Positions 17,408 through 25,728 of a DNA stretch of 44,905 nt are shown piece after piece. The notes under the pieces were generated by a model, which saw only the letters and a list, made by a program, of their open reading frames with translations, was not told the DNA's origin and made no database searches. The translations under genes and the position numbers were made by a program. This stretch comes from Streptomyces sp. (lineage in GTDB: Bacteria > Actinomycetota > Actinomycetes > Streptomycetales > Streptomycetaceae), in the NCBI RefSeq assembly GCF_031178505.1, contig NZ_JAPSIW010000004.1, positions 1-44,905 on the forward strand, in the 5' to 3' direction. Each line of letters starts with the position of its first letter. Positions within the stretch are counted from its first letter, which is position 1.

Positions 17408-17820
17408 GAGCGCGTGCGCTCGAAGGCGTGCGGGCGGCCCGAGTCGTGGTCGCCGCTGCGCCGGATGAAGGTCATGGCACGGGTGCGCAACCGCCACCCC
17501 TCGGCCGTCCGCACATACGTGTCGTTGTAGTAGCCGATGCGCAGGGCGTGCTCCGAGTGCTCGACGAAGCACAGCGGCTGGGTGCCGGTGGCCGTGTCGC
17601 CGTCCAGCTCGATCGCCGGGGTCCCCACGAGGAACAGCCCCTTGGGGGCCGCGGCGATCAACGCGGGGAACTCGTCGAGCGGATAGGTGTCGCCGAACGC
17701 GCTGTAACTGCCGCCCGCGGTGAACACGCCGAGCACCCTGTCCACGTCACCGCGGGTCATGGCGACCGCGTAGCGGGCGAGGAGTTGTTCGATCTCCACC
17801 AGGTCGTCGGTAGGGCTCAC
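17404..17820 (-). CDS. SnoaL-like / NTF2-fold protein
   Basis: A 138-residue cone-shaped NTF2-fold protein with VEIEQLLARYAVAMTRGDVDRVLGVF at the start (given here as a region: residues 8-33) and WRLRTRAMTFIRR near the end. Members are isomerases, dehydratases or hydratase-like enzymes, or oxygenase partners. The catalytic type cannot be told here. In this operon, which otherwise lacks a hydratase, a dehydratase or hydratase role is possible but speculative. The GTG start follows AGAGAGG. It is the first gene of the minus-strand operon, and its promoter faces the ABC transporter across palindrome copy 4. Confidence 0.75.
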   Translation of the reverse strand: MSPTDDLVEIEQLLARYAVAMTRGDVDRVLGVFTAGGSYSAFGDTYPLDEFPALIAAAPKGLFLVGTPAIELDGDTATGTQPLCFVEHSEHALRIGYYNDTYVRTAEGWRLRTRAMTFIRRSGDHDSGRPHAFERTRS

Positions 17821-17851
17821 GGGGCCGCCTCTCTCGTCGTCCGCTCGGAAT

Positions 17852-17866
17852 GAGAATGGGATTCTC
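17852..17866. promoter_or_regulatory. Operator-like palindrome, cluster consensus (copy 4, perfect arms)
   Basis: GAGAATGGGATTCTC lies in the 107-bp gap between the SnoaL/ACAD operon and the divergent transporter operon, and probably controls both. Confidence 0.75.
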
Positions 17867-17895
17867 GCTGATGAGTATCATGTACGGATGGTTGA

Positions 17896-17912
17896 TTCTC
17901 CAATAGGGAGAA
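17896..17912. promoter_or_regulatory. Secondary inverted repeat before the transporter operon
   Basis: TTCTCC-N5-GGAGAA is a perfect inverted repeat 15 bp before the ATG at 17928. Its right arm includes the purine-rich ribosome site. Its arms resemble the half-sites of the cluster palindrome in everted order, so it could be a second, weaker site or a translational hairpin. Confidence 0.4.
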
Positions 17913-17927
17913 GCTAGTTTCCAAGCC

Positions 17928-20036
17928 ATGGATCAATTCCTGGCCTTCACGGTGGTGGGCCTGAGCACCGCCGCGATCTACGCCGTGATCGGCAGCGGCC
18001 TGGTACTCACCCACACCACGGCGGGCGTCTTCAACTTCGCCCACGGCGCGGCCGGCATGCTCGCGGCCTTCTCCTACTGGCAGCTCGCCGTCGGCTGGGG
18101 ATGGCCGGTGCCGCTCGCCCTCGCCACCGTGCTGCTCGTCCTCGCGCCGGCCTTCGGCCTCTTCGTCGAGCGGGTGCTGATGCGCCCGGTCCAGGCCCTC
18201 GGAGAGGCCGAACGCCTCGTCATGACGGTGGCCCTGCTCACCGGATGCATCGCGCTGGCCCGCTGGGTCTGGGACCCCAACACCGCCCGGCCTCTCGCCC
18301 CGTTCTTCGCCGACCGGTCCGCCATCCGGCTCGGCCCCGCCTCCATGACCTGGCACCAGGCCGTCACCATGGCCGTCGCGGTCGCCGTGGCCGCGGCACT
18401 GTGGTTCCTGCTGCACCGCACCCGGGCCGGCACGGAGATGCGCGCCTCGGTCGACGACCGCGCCCTGGCCGGCCTGACCGGCGCCGACCCGCTGCGGGCC
18501 GGCCGCCTCGCCTGGATACTCGGCATCCAGCTCGCCGCCGTCGGCGGAATCCTCATCGCGCCCACCGTCGCCCTCGACGCCCAGCAGCTCTCCCTGCTGA
18601 TCGTCAGCGCCTACACCGCCGCCGTCTTCGGCAGGCTGCGCAGCCTGCCGCTCACCTTCCTCGGCGCGGTCGTGGTCGGCCTGCTGGAGGCCTACCTCGC
18701 CGGCTACCTGCCGCGGAACGACTTCCTGCCCGGCCTGCGCCTGGCCGCCCCCGCCCTGCTTCTCCTCCTGGCGCTGCTCGCCTTCCCGCACCGCCGGCTG
18801 CGCGGCCGCGACCGCCGACTGGTCCGCGTACCGCTGCCCACCGCACGCGGCAGCCTCGTCTTCGCGGGCAGCGTCGTGCTCCTCGCGGTCGTCCTGGTCA
18901 CCGTCCTGACCGAGGACGCGATCATCTCCTACGGCACGGTCTTCTCCCTCGGCGTCATCGCCCTGTCCTTTGTGCCGCTGGCCGGCTTCACGGGACAGAT
19001 CTCGCTGTGCCAGCTGTCCATCGCGGGCATCGGCGCGGTGGTGTGGGGCCACCTCGGCGCGCACGGCGAGCTGTGGGCGCTGCCCGTCGCCGTGCTGATC
19101 GCGGCAGGCGTGGGAGCACTCGTCGCCCTTCCCGCGCTGCGTCTTTCCGGCGTCTATCTGGCGCTCGGCACCGCCGCCTTCGCCGTCATCCTCGACCGCT
19201 GGGTCTTCACCCTCCCCGCCTTCGACGTGTTCGGCGTGCGCATCGCCCTGTTCGACCAGGGCTCCGTGCCGGTCACCGGCCCCGACCTGTTCGGCTGGCA
19301 CCTCACCTCGCCCACCCAACTGCTGCTGCTGGCCGCCGTCCTCCTCGCGCTCGCCTCGCTCGCCGTGGCCGCGCTGCGCCGAGGCCGCTTCGGCCGTCGG
19401 CTGATCGCCCTGCGCGACAGCGAGGCCGCCTTCGCCACCCTCGGCGGGCGCCTGCTCGGCGCCAAGGTCGCCGTCTTCGCCCTGTCGGCCGGGCTCGCCG
19501 GCCTCGGCGGGGCCCTCTACGGCATGCAGTTGCAGACCGTCACCGCCGAGCAGTTCAACCTCGTCGCCGGCCTGCCGATCTTCCTCATCGCTGTCATCGG
19601 AGGGCTCGGAGCCGTGGGAACGGGCCTGTTCGCCGGGCTCGCCTTCGTCGTCCCCACGCAACTGTTCGCGGAACTCGGCAGCTGGGCACACGACCTCTCG
19701 ACGCTGCTCATCGCACTCGCCGGGATGGGCCTCGCGCACAGTCCGGCCGGAGTGGTCCCGCGGATGCACGCCGAGTGGGCGAAACTCGCCCGCGACCGGA
19801 CTCTGTTCCCCGTACTGCTCGGTGTGCTCGCCCTGTGCTGGCTGCTCGCCGCCACCGACTCGGTGAGCGGCGGCCTGGTCCTCGTGGCGGCCCTCGTGGC
19901 AGCTCTGTCGCTCAACGCCCGCGCGTCCGCGCGGCGACAACCGGCCCCGGACATCCCCGTGGAGTGGTGGGGCCTGCGCCGACCGTGGAAGCCCGAGGAC
20001 GGGGAGGTGCTGAGCCGTGCCACTGCTGCGAGCTGA
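17928..20036 (+). CDS. LIV-type ABC transporter permease, LivH-LivM fusion
   Basis: A 702-residue integral membrane protein with two permease halves in one chain. The N-terminal LivH-like half (about 1-290) begins with FTVVGLSTAAIYAVIGSGL and has the HTTAGVFNFAHGAAGM motif. After a charged RRLRGRDRR linker, the LivM-like half has FSLGVIALSFVPLAGFTGQISL and the EAA-like ALRDSEAAFATLG loop, then GGLGGALYG. Normally these are two proteins. It forms an importer of the branched-chain amino acid/amide class with the two ATPases downstream. The C-terminus adds further membrane segments and a charged cytoplasmic tail. No periplasmic binding protein gene is nearby. The role is probably uptake of the pathway substrate. 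Confidence 0.9.
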   Translation: MDQFLAFTVVGLSTAAIYAVIGSGLVLTHTTAGVFNFAHGAAGMLAAFSYWQLAVGWGWPVPLALATVLLVLAPAFGLFVERVLMRPVQALGEAERLVMTVALLTGCIALARWVWDPNTARPLAPFFADRSAIRLGPASMTWHQAVTMAVAVAVAAALWFLLHRTRAGTEMRASVDDRALAGLTGADPLRAGRLAWILGIQLAAVGGILIAPTVALDAQQLSLLIVSAYTAAVFGRLRSLPLTFLGAVVVGLLEAYLAGYLPRNDFLPGLRLAAPALLLLLALLAFPHRRLRGRDRRLVRVPLPTARGSLVFAGSVVLLAVVLVTVLTEDAIISYGTVFSLGVIALSFVPLAGFTGQISLCQLSIAGIGAVVWGHLGAHGELWALPVAVLIAAGVGALVALPALRLSGVYLALGTAAFAVILDRWVFTLPAFDVFGVRIALFDQGSVPVTGPDLFGWHLTSPTQLLLLAAVLLALASLAVAALRRGRFGRRLIALRDSEAAFATLGGRLLGAKVAVFALSAGLAGLGGALYGMQLQTVTAEQFNLVAGLPIFLIAVIGGLGAVGTGLFAGLAFVVPTQLFAELGSWAHDLSTLLIALAGMGLAHSPAGVVPRMHAEWAKLARDRTLFPVLLGVLALCWLLAATDSVSGGLVLVAALVAALSLNARASARRQPAPDIPVEWWGLRRPWKPEDGEVLSRATAAS

Positions 20037-20727
20037 GGAGGTGAGCGTCTCCTTCGGAGGGCGCCGCGCCCTGGACACGGTGACCGTGGCCGCGGAAGCG
20101 GGCCGCGTCACCGGGCTCATCGGACCCAACGGAGCCGGGAAGAGCACCCTGTTCGACGTCATCTCCGGACTGCGCCGGCCGCTCACCGGCCGGGTCCTGC
20201 TCGACGGACACGACATCACCCGGGAGGGCCCGGCCCGCCGAGCCCGACGCGGACTCTCCCGCACCTTCCAGCACCTGGAGCTGTTCGGACGCCTCACCGT
20301 CCGCGACAACCTCCTCGTCGCCGCCGAACTCGGCCCCGGCCGACGCCAGGCGGCCCGTACGGCGGACCGGGTACTGGACCGCCTGGGACTGACGGACCAG
20401 GCCGACGCGCCCGCAGACGCCCTGCCCACCGGCGTGGCCCGGCTCGTCGAGGTCGCCCGCGCGCTTGTCCTGGAACCGAAGGTCCTGCTCCTCGACGAAC
20501 CCGCCGCGGGCCAGGATACCGAGGAGACCGGCCGCTTCGCCGACCTGCTCCGCTCCCTCGCCGCCGAGGGCACCGCCGTACTCCTCGTCGAACACGACAT
20601 GAGCCTGGTGATGACCGTCTGCGACGAGGTCCACGTCCTCGACCTCGGCACCGTCGTCGCCAGCGGCCCGCCCGCGCGGATCCGGCACGACAAAACGGTA
20701 CTCGCGGCCTACCTGGGGGAGGAATGA
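20017..20727 (+). CDS. LIV-type ABC transporter ATPase, LivG-like
   Basis: A 236-residue ATPase. The GTG start overlaps the permease end by 20 bases. Walker A is GPNGAGKST (36-44), the Q-loop region is SRTFQHLELFGRLTVRDN, and Walker B is VLLLDEPAAG with the switch histidine in VEHDM. The signature position reads LPTGVARLVEVARAL instead of the consensus LSGGQ/LSYGQ, a variation sometimes seen in actinobacterial LivG proteins that could lower ATPase activity at one site. It pairs with the LivF-like protein, whose start overlaps its stop. Confidence 0.92.
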   Translation: MPLLRAEEVSVSFGGRRALDTVTVAAEAGRVTGLIGPNGAGKSTLFDVISGLRRPLTGRVLLDGHDITREGPARRARRGLSRTFQHLELFGRLTVRDNLLVAAELGPGRRQAARTADRVLDRLGLTDQADAPADALPTGVARLVEVARALVLEPKVLLLDEPAAGQDTEETGRFADLLRSLAAEGTAVLLVEHDMSLVMTVCDEVHVLDLGTVVASGPPARIRHDKTVLAAYLGEE

Positions 20728-21449
20728 CCATGGGCGCCGTCGGGGGGCCGCTCCTCGAACTGAGCGGTGTGCGCGCCGCGTACGACGGCATCACCGTCCT
20801 GCACGGCGTGGACCTCACGGTCGACGCCGGCCAGGTCGTGGCGCTGCTCGGCCCCAACGGGGCGGGCAAGACCACCACCCTGAACGTGGCCTCCGGAGTC
20901 CACCCGCCCAGCGGCGGCCGGCTGCTCCTCGGCGGCCGAGACGTCTCCGGGGCCCGCGCCGGGGACCTCGCCCGCGCCGGCGTCTGCCTCATCCCCGAGG
21001 GGCGCGGAGTCTTCCCCAATCTCTCGGTGCGGGACAACCTCTGGATGATGACCTTCACGGGCCGCGCCCGGGAAGAGATCGAGGACGCCGCCTACGCCCG
21101 CTTCCCCGTCCTCGGCGACCGCCGCACCCAGGCGGCCGGCACTCTGTCCGGCGGCGAGCAGCAGATGCTCGCCCTCGCCCGCGGACTCACCACCGACCCC
21201 GCCGTCCTCCTGCTCGATGAACTCTCCATGGGCCTGGCCCCGCTGGTCGTGGCGGACCTGTACGAACGGGTCGCGGACATCGCCCGGGAGGGTGTCGCGG
21301 TCCTGATCGTCGAACAGTTCGCCGCCGCCGTACTGAAGATCGCCGACCACGCCGCCGTCCTGGCCCGCGGCCGGATCCCGTGGCAGGGACCTCCCGACAG
21401 GTCCCTGCACGCCGAACTCTCCTCCTACTACCTGGGGAGCGCCCCATGA
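20724..21449 (+). CDS. LIV-type ABC transporter ATPase, LivF-like
   Basis: A 241-residue ATPase with Walker A GPNGAGKTT (43-51), the LivF-typical CLIPEGRGVFPNLSVRDN, a canonical signature TLSGGEQQMLALARGL, and Walker B VLLLDELSMGLAPLV followed by IVEQF. The start overlaps the LivG-like stop (ATGA) and its own stop overlaps the next small gene in the same way. This tight coupling makes the four- or five-gene block one transcript. Confidence 0.92.
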   Translation: MTMGAVGGPLLELSGVRAAYDGITVLHGVDLTVDAGQVVALLGPNGAGKTTTLNVASGVHPPSGGRLLLGGRDVSGARAGDLARAGVCLIPEGRGVFPNLSVRDNLWMMTFTGRAREEIEDAAYARFPVLGDRRTQAAGTLSGGEQQMLALARGLTTDPAVLLLDELSMGLAPLVVADLYERVADIAREGVAVLIVEQFAAAVLKIADHAAVLARGRIPWQGPPDRSLHAELSSYYLGSAP

Positions 21450-21865
21450 CGTCCAGCCCCGCACCGCGACCACGCGCGGAACGGTTCGCCCGCGAACTCG
21501 CCGAGCTGAAGATCCCGGACCCCGCCACCGCGCGCGCCGCCCTGTGGCTCCGCCTCGGCGGTCTGCTGATGGCCGTGGGGCTCGTGCTCGGCGCGGTCGC
21601 CTTCCCTCTCGCCCACGGCACGGACAACTCGCTCGCCCAGGGCGACGCCCTCGCCGTCGGCCTCGGCGGGATCGCCGCCGCGGTGGTGGGCGCGGCCCTC
21701 TTCCTGCGCTACTCGCTCACCGGTTTCCTGCGTTTCTGGCTGGCTCGCCAGTCCTACGACCTGGAGCTGCTGGGGGAGCGGCTCACCACGACACTCCCGA
21801 CCCACCCTCTCCCGGAAGGAGATCCACACCATGGCGTCCCCCGCACCGACCCCGCGCCCCGGTGA
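21446..21865 (+). CDS. Small membrane protein of unknown function in the transporter operon
   Basis: A 139-residue protein that I do not recognise. The start overlaps the LivF-like stop (ATGA). It has an amphipathic, charged N-terminus (about 1-30), two predicted membrane helices (about 35-58 and 69-92, the first around GGLLMAVGLVLGAVAFPL), then a short soluble tail with a proline-rich end. Its position suggests a small accessory subunit of the importer, perhaps replacing part of substrate capture. This is inference from position only. Confidence 0.65.
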   Translation: MTSSPAPRPRAERFARELAELKIPDPATARAALWLRLGGLLMAVGLVLGAVAFPLAHGTDNSLAQGDALAVGLGGIAAAVVGAALFLRYSLTGFLRFWLARQSYDLELLGERLTTTLPTHPLPEGDPHHGVPRTDPAPR

Positions 21866-22148
21866 CCAGCTCGCCTCGGCCACCGGCACCACACGGGTGA
21901 TCGTCATCCGGGCCCCGCAGCAGGCCGCCGGCCCCATCGAGTGCGGCGGCAGCCCGATGGTCCCCGCCGATCAGGCACCCGCCCCGGCCCCGGCCGGGGA
22001 GGCCACGGGCACCTTGATCGGCAAACGGTACGTGGACCCGGCCGACACCCTCGAACTCCTCTGTACCGCGTCGGGCCCCGGCCACCTCGCCTACGCAGGG
22101 GAACCGCTGACCATCAAAGCGCCCAAGGCGCTGCCCGCCTCCGACTGA
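21831..22148 (+). CDS. Small protein of unknown function with ECGG motif
   Basis: A 105-residue protein beginning at an ATG after GGAAGGA and overlapping the end of the previous gene by 35 bases in another frame. It has no signal peptide or membrane segment. Recognisable points are TTRVIVIRAP, IECGGSPMVP with a single cysteine, GTLIGKRYVDPADTLELLCT with a second cysteine, and LTIKAPKALPASD at the end. The two cysteines could bind a metal or ligand, but nothing proves it. Its place between the transporter genes and the second amidohydrolase suggests a pathway-linked role. Confidence 0.6.
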   Translation: MASPAPTPRPGDQLASATGTTRVIVIRAPQQAAGPIECGGSPMVPADQAPAPAPAGEATGTLIGKRYVDPADTLELLCTASGPGHLAYAGEPLTIKAPKALPASD

Positions 22149-22177
22149 ACCGAGACCGAGCCCCGAGGAGGGTCCTC

Positions 22178-23479
22178 ATGGACCGCGACGACATGATCCT
22201 GATCAGCGTCGACGACCACATCATCGAGCCGCCCGACATCTTCGCCAACCACCTGCCGGCCCGCTACAAGAAGGACGCCCCGCGCCTGGTCCACCGAGAC
22301 GACGGCACCGACGTCTGGCAGTTCCGGGACAACTCCGTCGGCAACGTCGCGCTCAACGCGGTCGCCGGGCGTCCCAAGGAGGAGTACGGCATGGAGCCGC
22401 AGGGCCTGGCCGAGATCAGGCCCGGCTGCTACGACGTCGACGAGCGGGTCGCCGACATGAACGCAGGCGGCGTCCTGGCCCAGATGAACTTCCCCTCCTT
22501 CCCCGGCTTCTCCGCCCGGATGTTCGCCACCGAGGATTCCGACTTCTCCCTCGCCCTGGTGCGCGCCTACAACGACTGGCACATCGACGAGTGGTGCGGC
22601 GCCCACCCCGGACGGTTCATCCCCATGGCGCTGCCGGCGATCTGGGACGCCGAGCTGTGCGCCCAGGAGATCCGGAGGGTCGCGGAGAAGGGCTGCCACG
22701 CGCTGACCTTCCCGGAGAACCCGGTCCCGCTCGGCTACCCGAGTTTCCACACCGAGTACTGGGACCCGGTGTGGCGGGCGCTGACCGACTGCGGCACGGT
22801 GATGAACCTGCACATCGGCTCCTCGGGGCGCCTCGCCATCACCGCTCCCGACGCCCCGCCGGACGTCATGATCACCCTCCAGCCGATCAACCTGGTCCAG
22901 GCGGCGGCCGACCTGATCTGGTCCCGCGTCCTGAAGGAGTACCCGAGCGTCAGGATCGCGCTGTCCGAGGGCGGCACCGGCTGGATCCCGTACTTCCTGG
23001 ACCGGATCGACCGCACCTTCGAGATGCACGCCACCTGGACCCTCCAGGACTTCGGCGGCAAGCTGCCGTCGGAGGTGTTTCGCGAGCACTTCCTGACCTG
23101 CTTCATCTCCGACCCCGTCGGTGTGAAGCTCCGGCACGACATCGGCGTCGACAACATCTGCTGGGAGGCGGACTACCCGCACAGCGACTCCATGTGGCCC
23201 AACGCCCCGGAAGAGCTGCACGAGGTGCTCACGGCGAACAACGTGCCGGACGACGAGATCAACAAGATGACCCACGAGAACGCGATGCGCTGGTACTCCT
23301 TCGACCCGTTCGCGCACGTGCCGCGCGAGCAGGCCACGGTGGGTGCCCTGCGCAAGGCCGCCGAGGGACACGACGTGTCCGTCCAGCCCCGCAGCAAGCA
23401 GGCGGCCGTCGCTCCGCTGGAGAAGCTGGCCAACTACCGCAGGAAGGCGGAGGCGGCCCTGGCGGCGGCGCGCGACTGA
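22178..23479 (+). CDS. Second amidohydrolase-family (ACMSD-like) enzyme
   Basis: A 433-residue TIM-barrel metalloenzyme. The ATG at 22178 follows GAGGAGG. The N-terminal metal motif is SVDDHIIEP, again DxH instead of HxH with a glutamate three residues later. Further motifs are FPSFPGFSARMF, MNLHIGSSG, IALSEGGTGWIPYFLDR and the aspartate in WEADYPHSDSMWP. It is a distant paralogue of the enzyme at 2426-3604. Family members cleave or decarboxylate aromatic or alicyclic intermediates. It ends the transporter operon and is followed by a hairpin. Confidence 0.87.
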   Translation: MDRDDMILISVDDHIIEPPDIFANHLPARYKKDAPRLVHRDDGTDVWQFRDNSVGNVALNAVAGRPKEEYGMEPQGLAEIRPGCYDVDERVADMNAGGVLAQMNFPSFPGFSARMFATEDSDFSLALVRAYNDWHIDEWCGAHPGRFIPMALPAIWDAELCAQEIRRVAEKGCHALTFPENPVPLGYPSFHTEYWDPVWRALTDCGTVMNLHIGSSGRLAITAPDAPPDVMITLQPINLVQAAADLIWSRVLKEYPSVRIALSEGGTGWIPYFLDRIDRTFEMHATWTLQDFGGKLPSEVFREHFLTCFISDPVGVKLRHDIGVDNICWEADYPHSDSMWPNAPEELHEVLTANNVPDDEINKMTHENAMRWYSFDPFAHVPREQATVGALRKAAEGHDVSVQPRSKQAAVAPLEKLANYRRKAEAALAAARD

Positions 23480-23495
23480 GTTCCGAGCCGAACGG

Positions 23496-23528
23496 ACCGG
23501 TCCGGTGCCCCGAGGGCGCCGGGCCGGT
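23496..23528. terminator. Hairpin terminator after the transporter-amidohydrolase operon
   Basis: ACCGGTCCGGTGCC can pair with GGCGCCGGGCCGGT (14 bp, two G-U pairs on the plus-strand RNA) around a five-base loop. It lies 17 bp after the amidohydrolase stop. Confidence 0.6.
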
Positions 23529-23582
23529 TTCGTGTGTGCTCGTAGCGGCGGGCCGTGCCGGCCCGGCGGCGCGCGGGGAGCC

Positions 23583-24059
23583 TCAGACCACCTTCTGCGG
23601 ACGGGGCCAGGGCATCCCGTGCAGCCGCTCGATGTCGGAGTTGAACCGCTGGAGGTAGTCGGCGAACGCCGCGATGTCCTCCTCCGGCCAGTCGGCCATG
23701 ATGCGGTTCAGACTGGCGACGACTCCCGTTCGTTCCTCGTCGAGGCGCCGTTCGCCCTCCTCGGTGATGCGGAACTTGCGGGCCATGCCTCCGTCGGGGT
23801 CGGGGATGCGCTCGACGAGGCCCGCGCGCATCGCTGCCGCGGTCTGCCGGTTGAGCGTGGAGACGTCCAGTCCGAAGGCGTCGCCGAGCTGCCCGATCGA
23901 CATCGGACCCTCCACGCGGATGCGGCTGAGCAGAATGTAGGCGCTGCGGTCCAGGACACCACCGGTACGGCGGCCCTTGCCCTTGTGCAGGTGCATGTAC
24001 CGGCCCAGCAGCATCTGCTCGAACTCGACTCGGTCCGTGGCCCCGCCTGCCGTGTCCAC
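23583..24059 (-). CDS. MarR-family transcriptional regulator
   Basis: A 158-residue winged-helix regulator. The GTG start at 24059 follows AAGGGAGA. The core shows RSAYILLSRIRVEGPMSIGQLG, the recognition helix in DVSTLNRQTAAAMRAGLVERI and the wing DPDGGMARKFRITEEG. It is divergent from an MFS exporter with a 43-bp imperfect palindrome between them, the usual layout for a MarR repressor of a drug exporter that responds to the exported compound. It may sense a toxic pathway substrate or intermediate. Confidence 0.88.
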   Translation of the reverse strand: MDTAGGATDRVEFEQMLLGRYMHLHKGKGRRTGGVLDRSAYILLSRIRVEGPMSIGQLGDAFGLDVSTLNRQTAAAMRAGLVERIPDPDGGMARKFRITEEGERRLDEERTGVVASLNRIMADWPEEDIAAFADYLQRFNSDIERLHGMPWPRPQKVV

Positions 24060-24123
24060 TGCCGTCTCCCTTCGTGCCGCGACTCCCGAGAGTTCGCTTC
24101 CCGTCCATCATATGCATCGCACA

Positions 24124-24166
24124 TGCAATATGGCGGATACACAAGATGTGTATGATGCATATTGCA
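24124..24166. promoter_or_regulatory. Nested 43-bp palindrome, probable MarR operator
   Basis: Outer arms TGCAATAT and ATATTGCA enclose a perfect inner repeat ATACACA-AGA-TGTGTAT (24137-24153). The site is AT-rich against a GC-rich background and lies between the divergent MarR and MFS genes. The two nested dyads suggest two dimers or overlapping promoters. Confidence 0.75.
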
Positions 24167-24212
24167 CCCGATGCGAGGTGCCCCCGTTGACGTTTCTCAG
24201 AGGAGCTCCACC

Positions 24213-25664
24213 ATGGACGGCCCTCAGCCGACCGCCCGCTCGAACGGCGTCGTCGCCACACTCGCCCTGGCGGGCACCGTCGCCGCGATCATGCAGACCT
24301 TGGTGACCCCGCTGATCGCGGATCTGCCACAGATACTGGACACGACGCCCTCCAACGCGGCGTGGGTGATCACGGTCACGCTCCTCGTCGCGGGCGTGTG
24401 CGTCCCGGTCTCCGGGCGCCTCGGTGATCTGATCGGCAAGCGGCGGATGCTGCTGGTCTGTGGCGTGCCCCTGGTCATCGGCTCGGTGGTCTGCGCGCTC
24501 TCCTCGACCGTCGTGCCGATGATCGTCGGACGTGGTCTGCAGGGCATGGGCATGGGTATGGTGCCGCTGGGAATCGCCCTCCTGCGCGATGTCGTCCCGC
24601 AGGAGAAGCTGAGCGGCTCCATCGCCCTGGTCAGCGCCTCCATGGGGATCGGCGGTGCCCTCGGCCTGCCCATCGCCGCCGCCGTCGCGCAGTACGCCAA
24701 CTGGCGTGTGCTGTTCTGGGGTTCGGCCGGGCTGGCCCTGCTGATCGGTGCGCTGATCTACTTCGTCGTCCCGGACGTGCCCGCCGCCGCCAAGGGCCAG
24801 CGTTTCGACGCCCCCGGAGCCATCGGTCTCGCCATCGGCCTGGTCTCCCTGCTCCTGGCGATCTCCAAGGGCGGCGACTGGGGCTGGACCTCGGGCACCA
24901 CGCTGGGCCTGTTCGCCCTGGCGGTCGTGGCCCTGCTCGTCTGGGGCTTCTACGAGCTGCGTACCCGTGACCCGCTGGTCGACCTGCGCACCACCGCCCG
25001 CCCGCGCGTGCTGCTCACCAACGGTGCCTCCATCCTGATCGGCGTCGGGATGTACGCCTTCATGCTGATCGCGCCGCAGCTGCTCCAGTTCCCCGAGGCC
25101 ACCGGCTACGGGCTGGGTGAGTCGATCCTGGCGACGGGTCTGTGGATGGCGCCCGGAGGCGTGATGATGATGATCGTCTCCCCGCTCGGCGGGAAGCTGA
25201 TCAACGCGCGCGGTCCGAAGGTCGCTCTGGTCCTCGGAGCGCTGGTGATGGCCGCCGGCTACGGGCTCGCGCTCGTGCTGATGGGGTCCGCCTGGGGCCT
25301 GATGGTCGTCGGTATCGTCATCAACAGCGGTGTCGGCCTCGCCTACGGCGCGATGCCCGCCCTGATCATGAGTGCCGTCCCGGTCTCCGAGACGGCGGCG
25401 GCCAACGGCTTCAACACCCTCATGCGTTCGCTCGGCACGACGATCGGCTCGGCGGTGATCGGTGTGGTCCTGGCGCAGATGACCATCACGATGGGGGGCC
25501 AGACGCTCGCCTCCGAGGACGGCTTCCGCACGGGTCTGCTGATCGGCTGCGGTGTGGCGCTCGTGTCGGCCGCCGTCGCGGTCATGATCCCCGCCGTCCG
25601 CGGCGAGGGAGGCCGTGCCGGTGAGGAGCCGGCCTCCGCGGAGCAGTCTCCGGCTCGCGTCTGA
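24213..25664 (+). CDS. MFS transporter, DHA2-type (14-helix) drug exporter
   Basis: A 483-residue proton-driven exporter. The ATG at 24213 follows AGAGGAGC; an upstream in-frame ATG at 24162 would lie in the operator. The family motif A is GRLGDLIGKRRM after helix 2, and about fourteen hydrophobic stretches are visible, with GGVMMMIVSPLGGKL mid-way and GFNTLMRSLGTTIGSAV in the C-terminal half. It probably exports a drug-like or aromatic compound under MarR control and protects the cell during catabolism. Confidence 0.9.
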   Translation: MDGPQPTARSNGVVATLALAGTVAAIMQTLVTPLIADLPQILDTTPSNAAWVITVTLLVAGVCVPVSGRLGDLIGKRRMLLVCGVPLVIGSVVCALSSTVVPMIVGRGLQGMGMGMVPLGIALLRDVVPQEKLSGSIALVSASMGIGGALGLPIAAAVAQYANWRVLFWGSAGLALLIGALIYFVVPDVPAAAKGQRFDAPGAIGLAIGLVSLLLAISKGGDWGWTSGTTLGLFALAVVALLVWGFYELRTRDPLVDLRTTARPRVLLTNGASILIGVGMYAFMLIAPQLLQFPEATGYGLGESILATGLWMAPGGVMMMIVSPLGGKLINARGPKVALVLGALVMAAGYGLALVLMGSAWGLMVVGIVINSGVGLAYGAMPALIMSAVPVSETAAANGFNTLMRSLGTTIGSAVIGVVLAQMTITMGGQTLASEDGFRTGLLIGCGVALVSAAVAVMIPAVRGEGGRAGEEPASAEQSPARV

Positions 25665-25671
25665 GCCGGTA

Positions 25672-25714
25672 CAGGGCCCGGTGCGCAGCGTCCGGCTGCG
25701 ATCACCCGGCCCTG
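25672..25714. terminator. Long hairpin between convergent genes
   Basis: CAGGGCCCGGTG and CACCCGGCCCTG form an outer stem with one mismatch, and CGCAGC-GTCCG-GCTGCG forms a perfect inner stem. It separates the MFS gene from the convergent DUF1330 gene. Confidence 0.7.
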
Positions 25715-25728
25715 ACGTGTACGGGGGG

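Noticed and set aside
15443-17530. A 695-codon plus-strand frame over the dehydrogenase genes
   Set aside because: Its composition is that of an antisense shadow, and the minus-strand genes carry all the acyl-CoA dehydrogenase motifs.
17817-20693. A 958-codon open frame on the minus strand opposite the ABC transporter genes
   Set aside because: The translation is Arg/Gly/Asp/Gln-rich with no domain, and it lies exactly antisense to clear permease and ATPase genes. Long antisense frames are common at this GC content. The same applies to the long frames opposite 1955-3607, 4393-6546 and 22091-23371.
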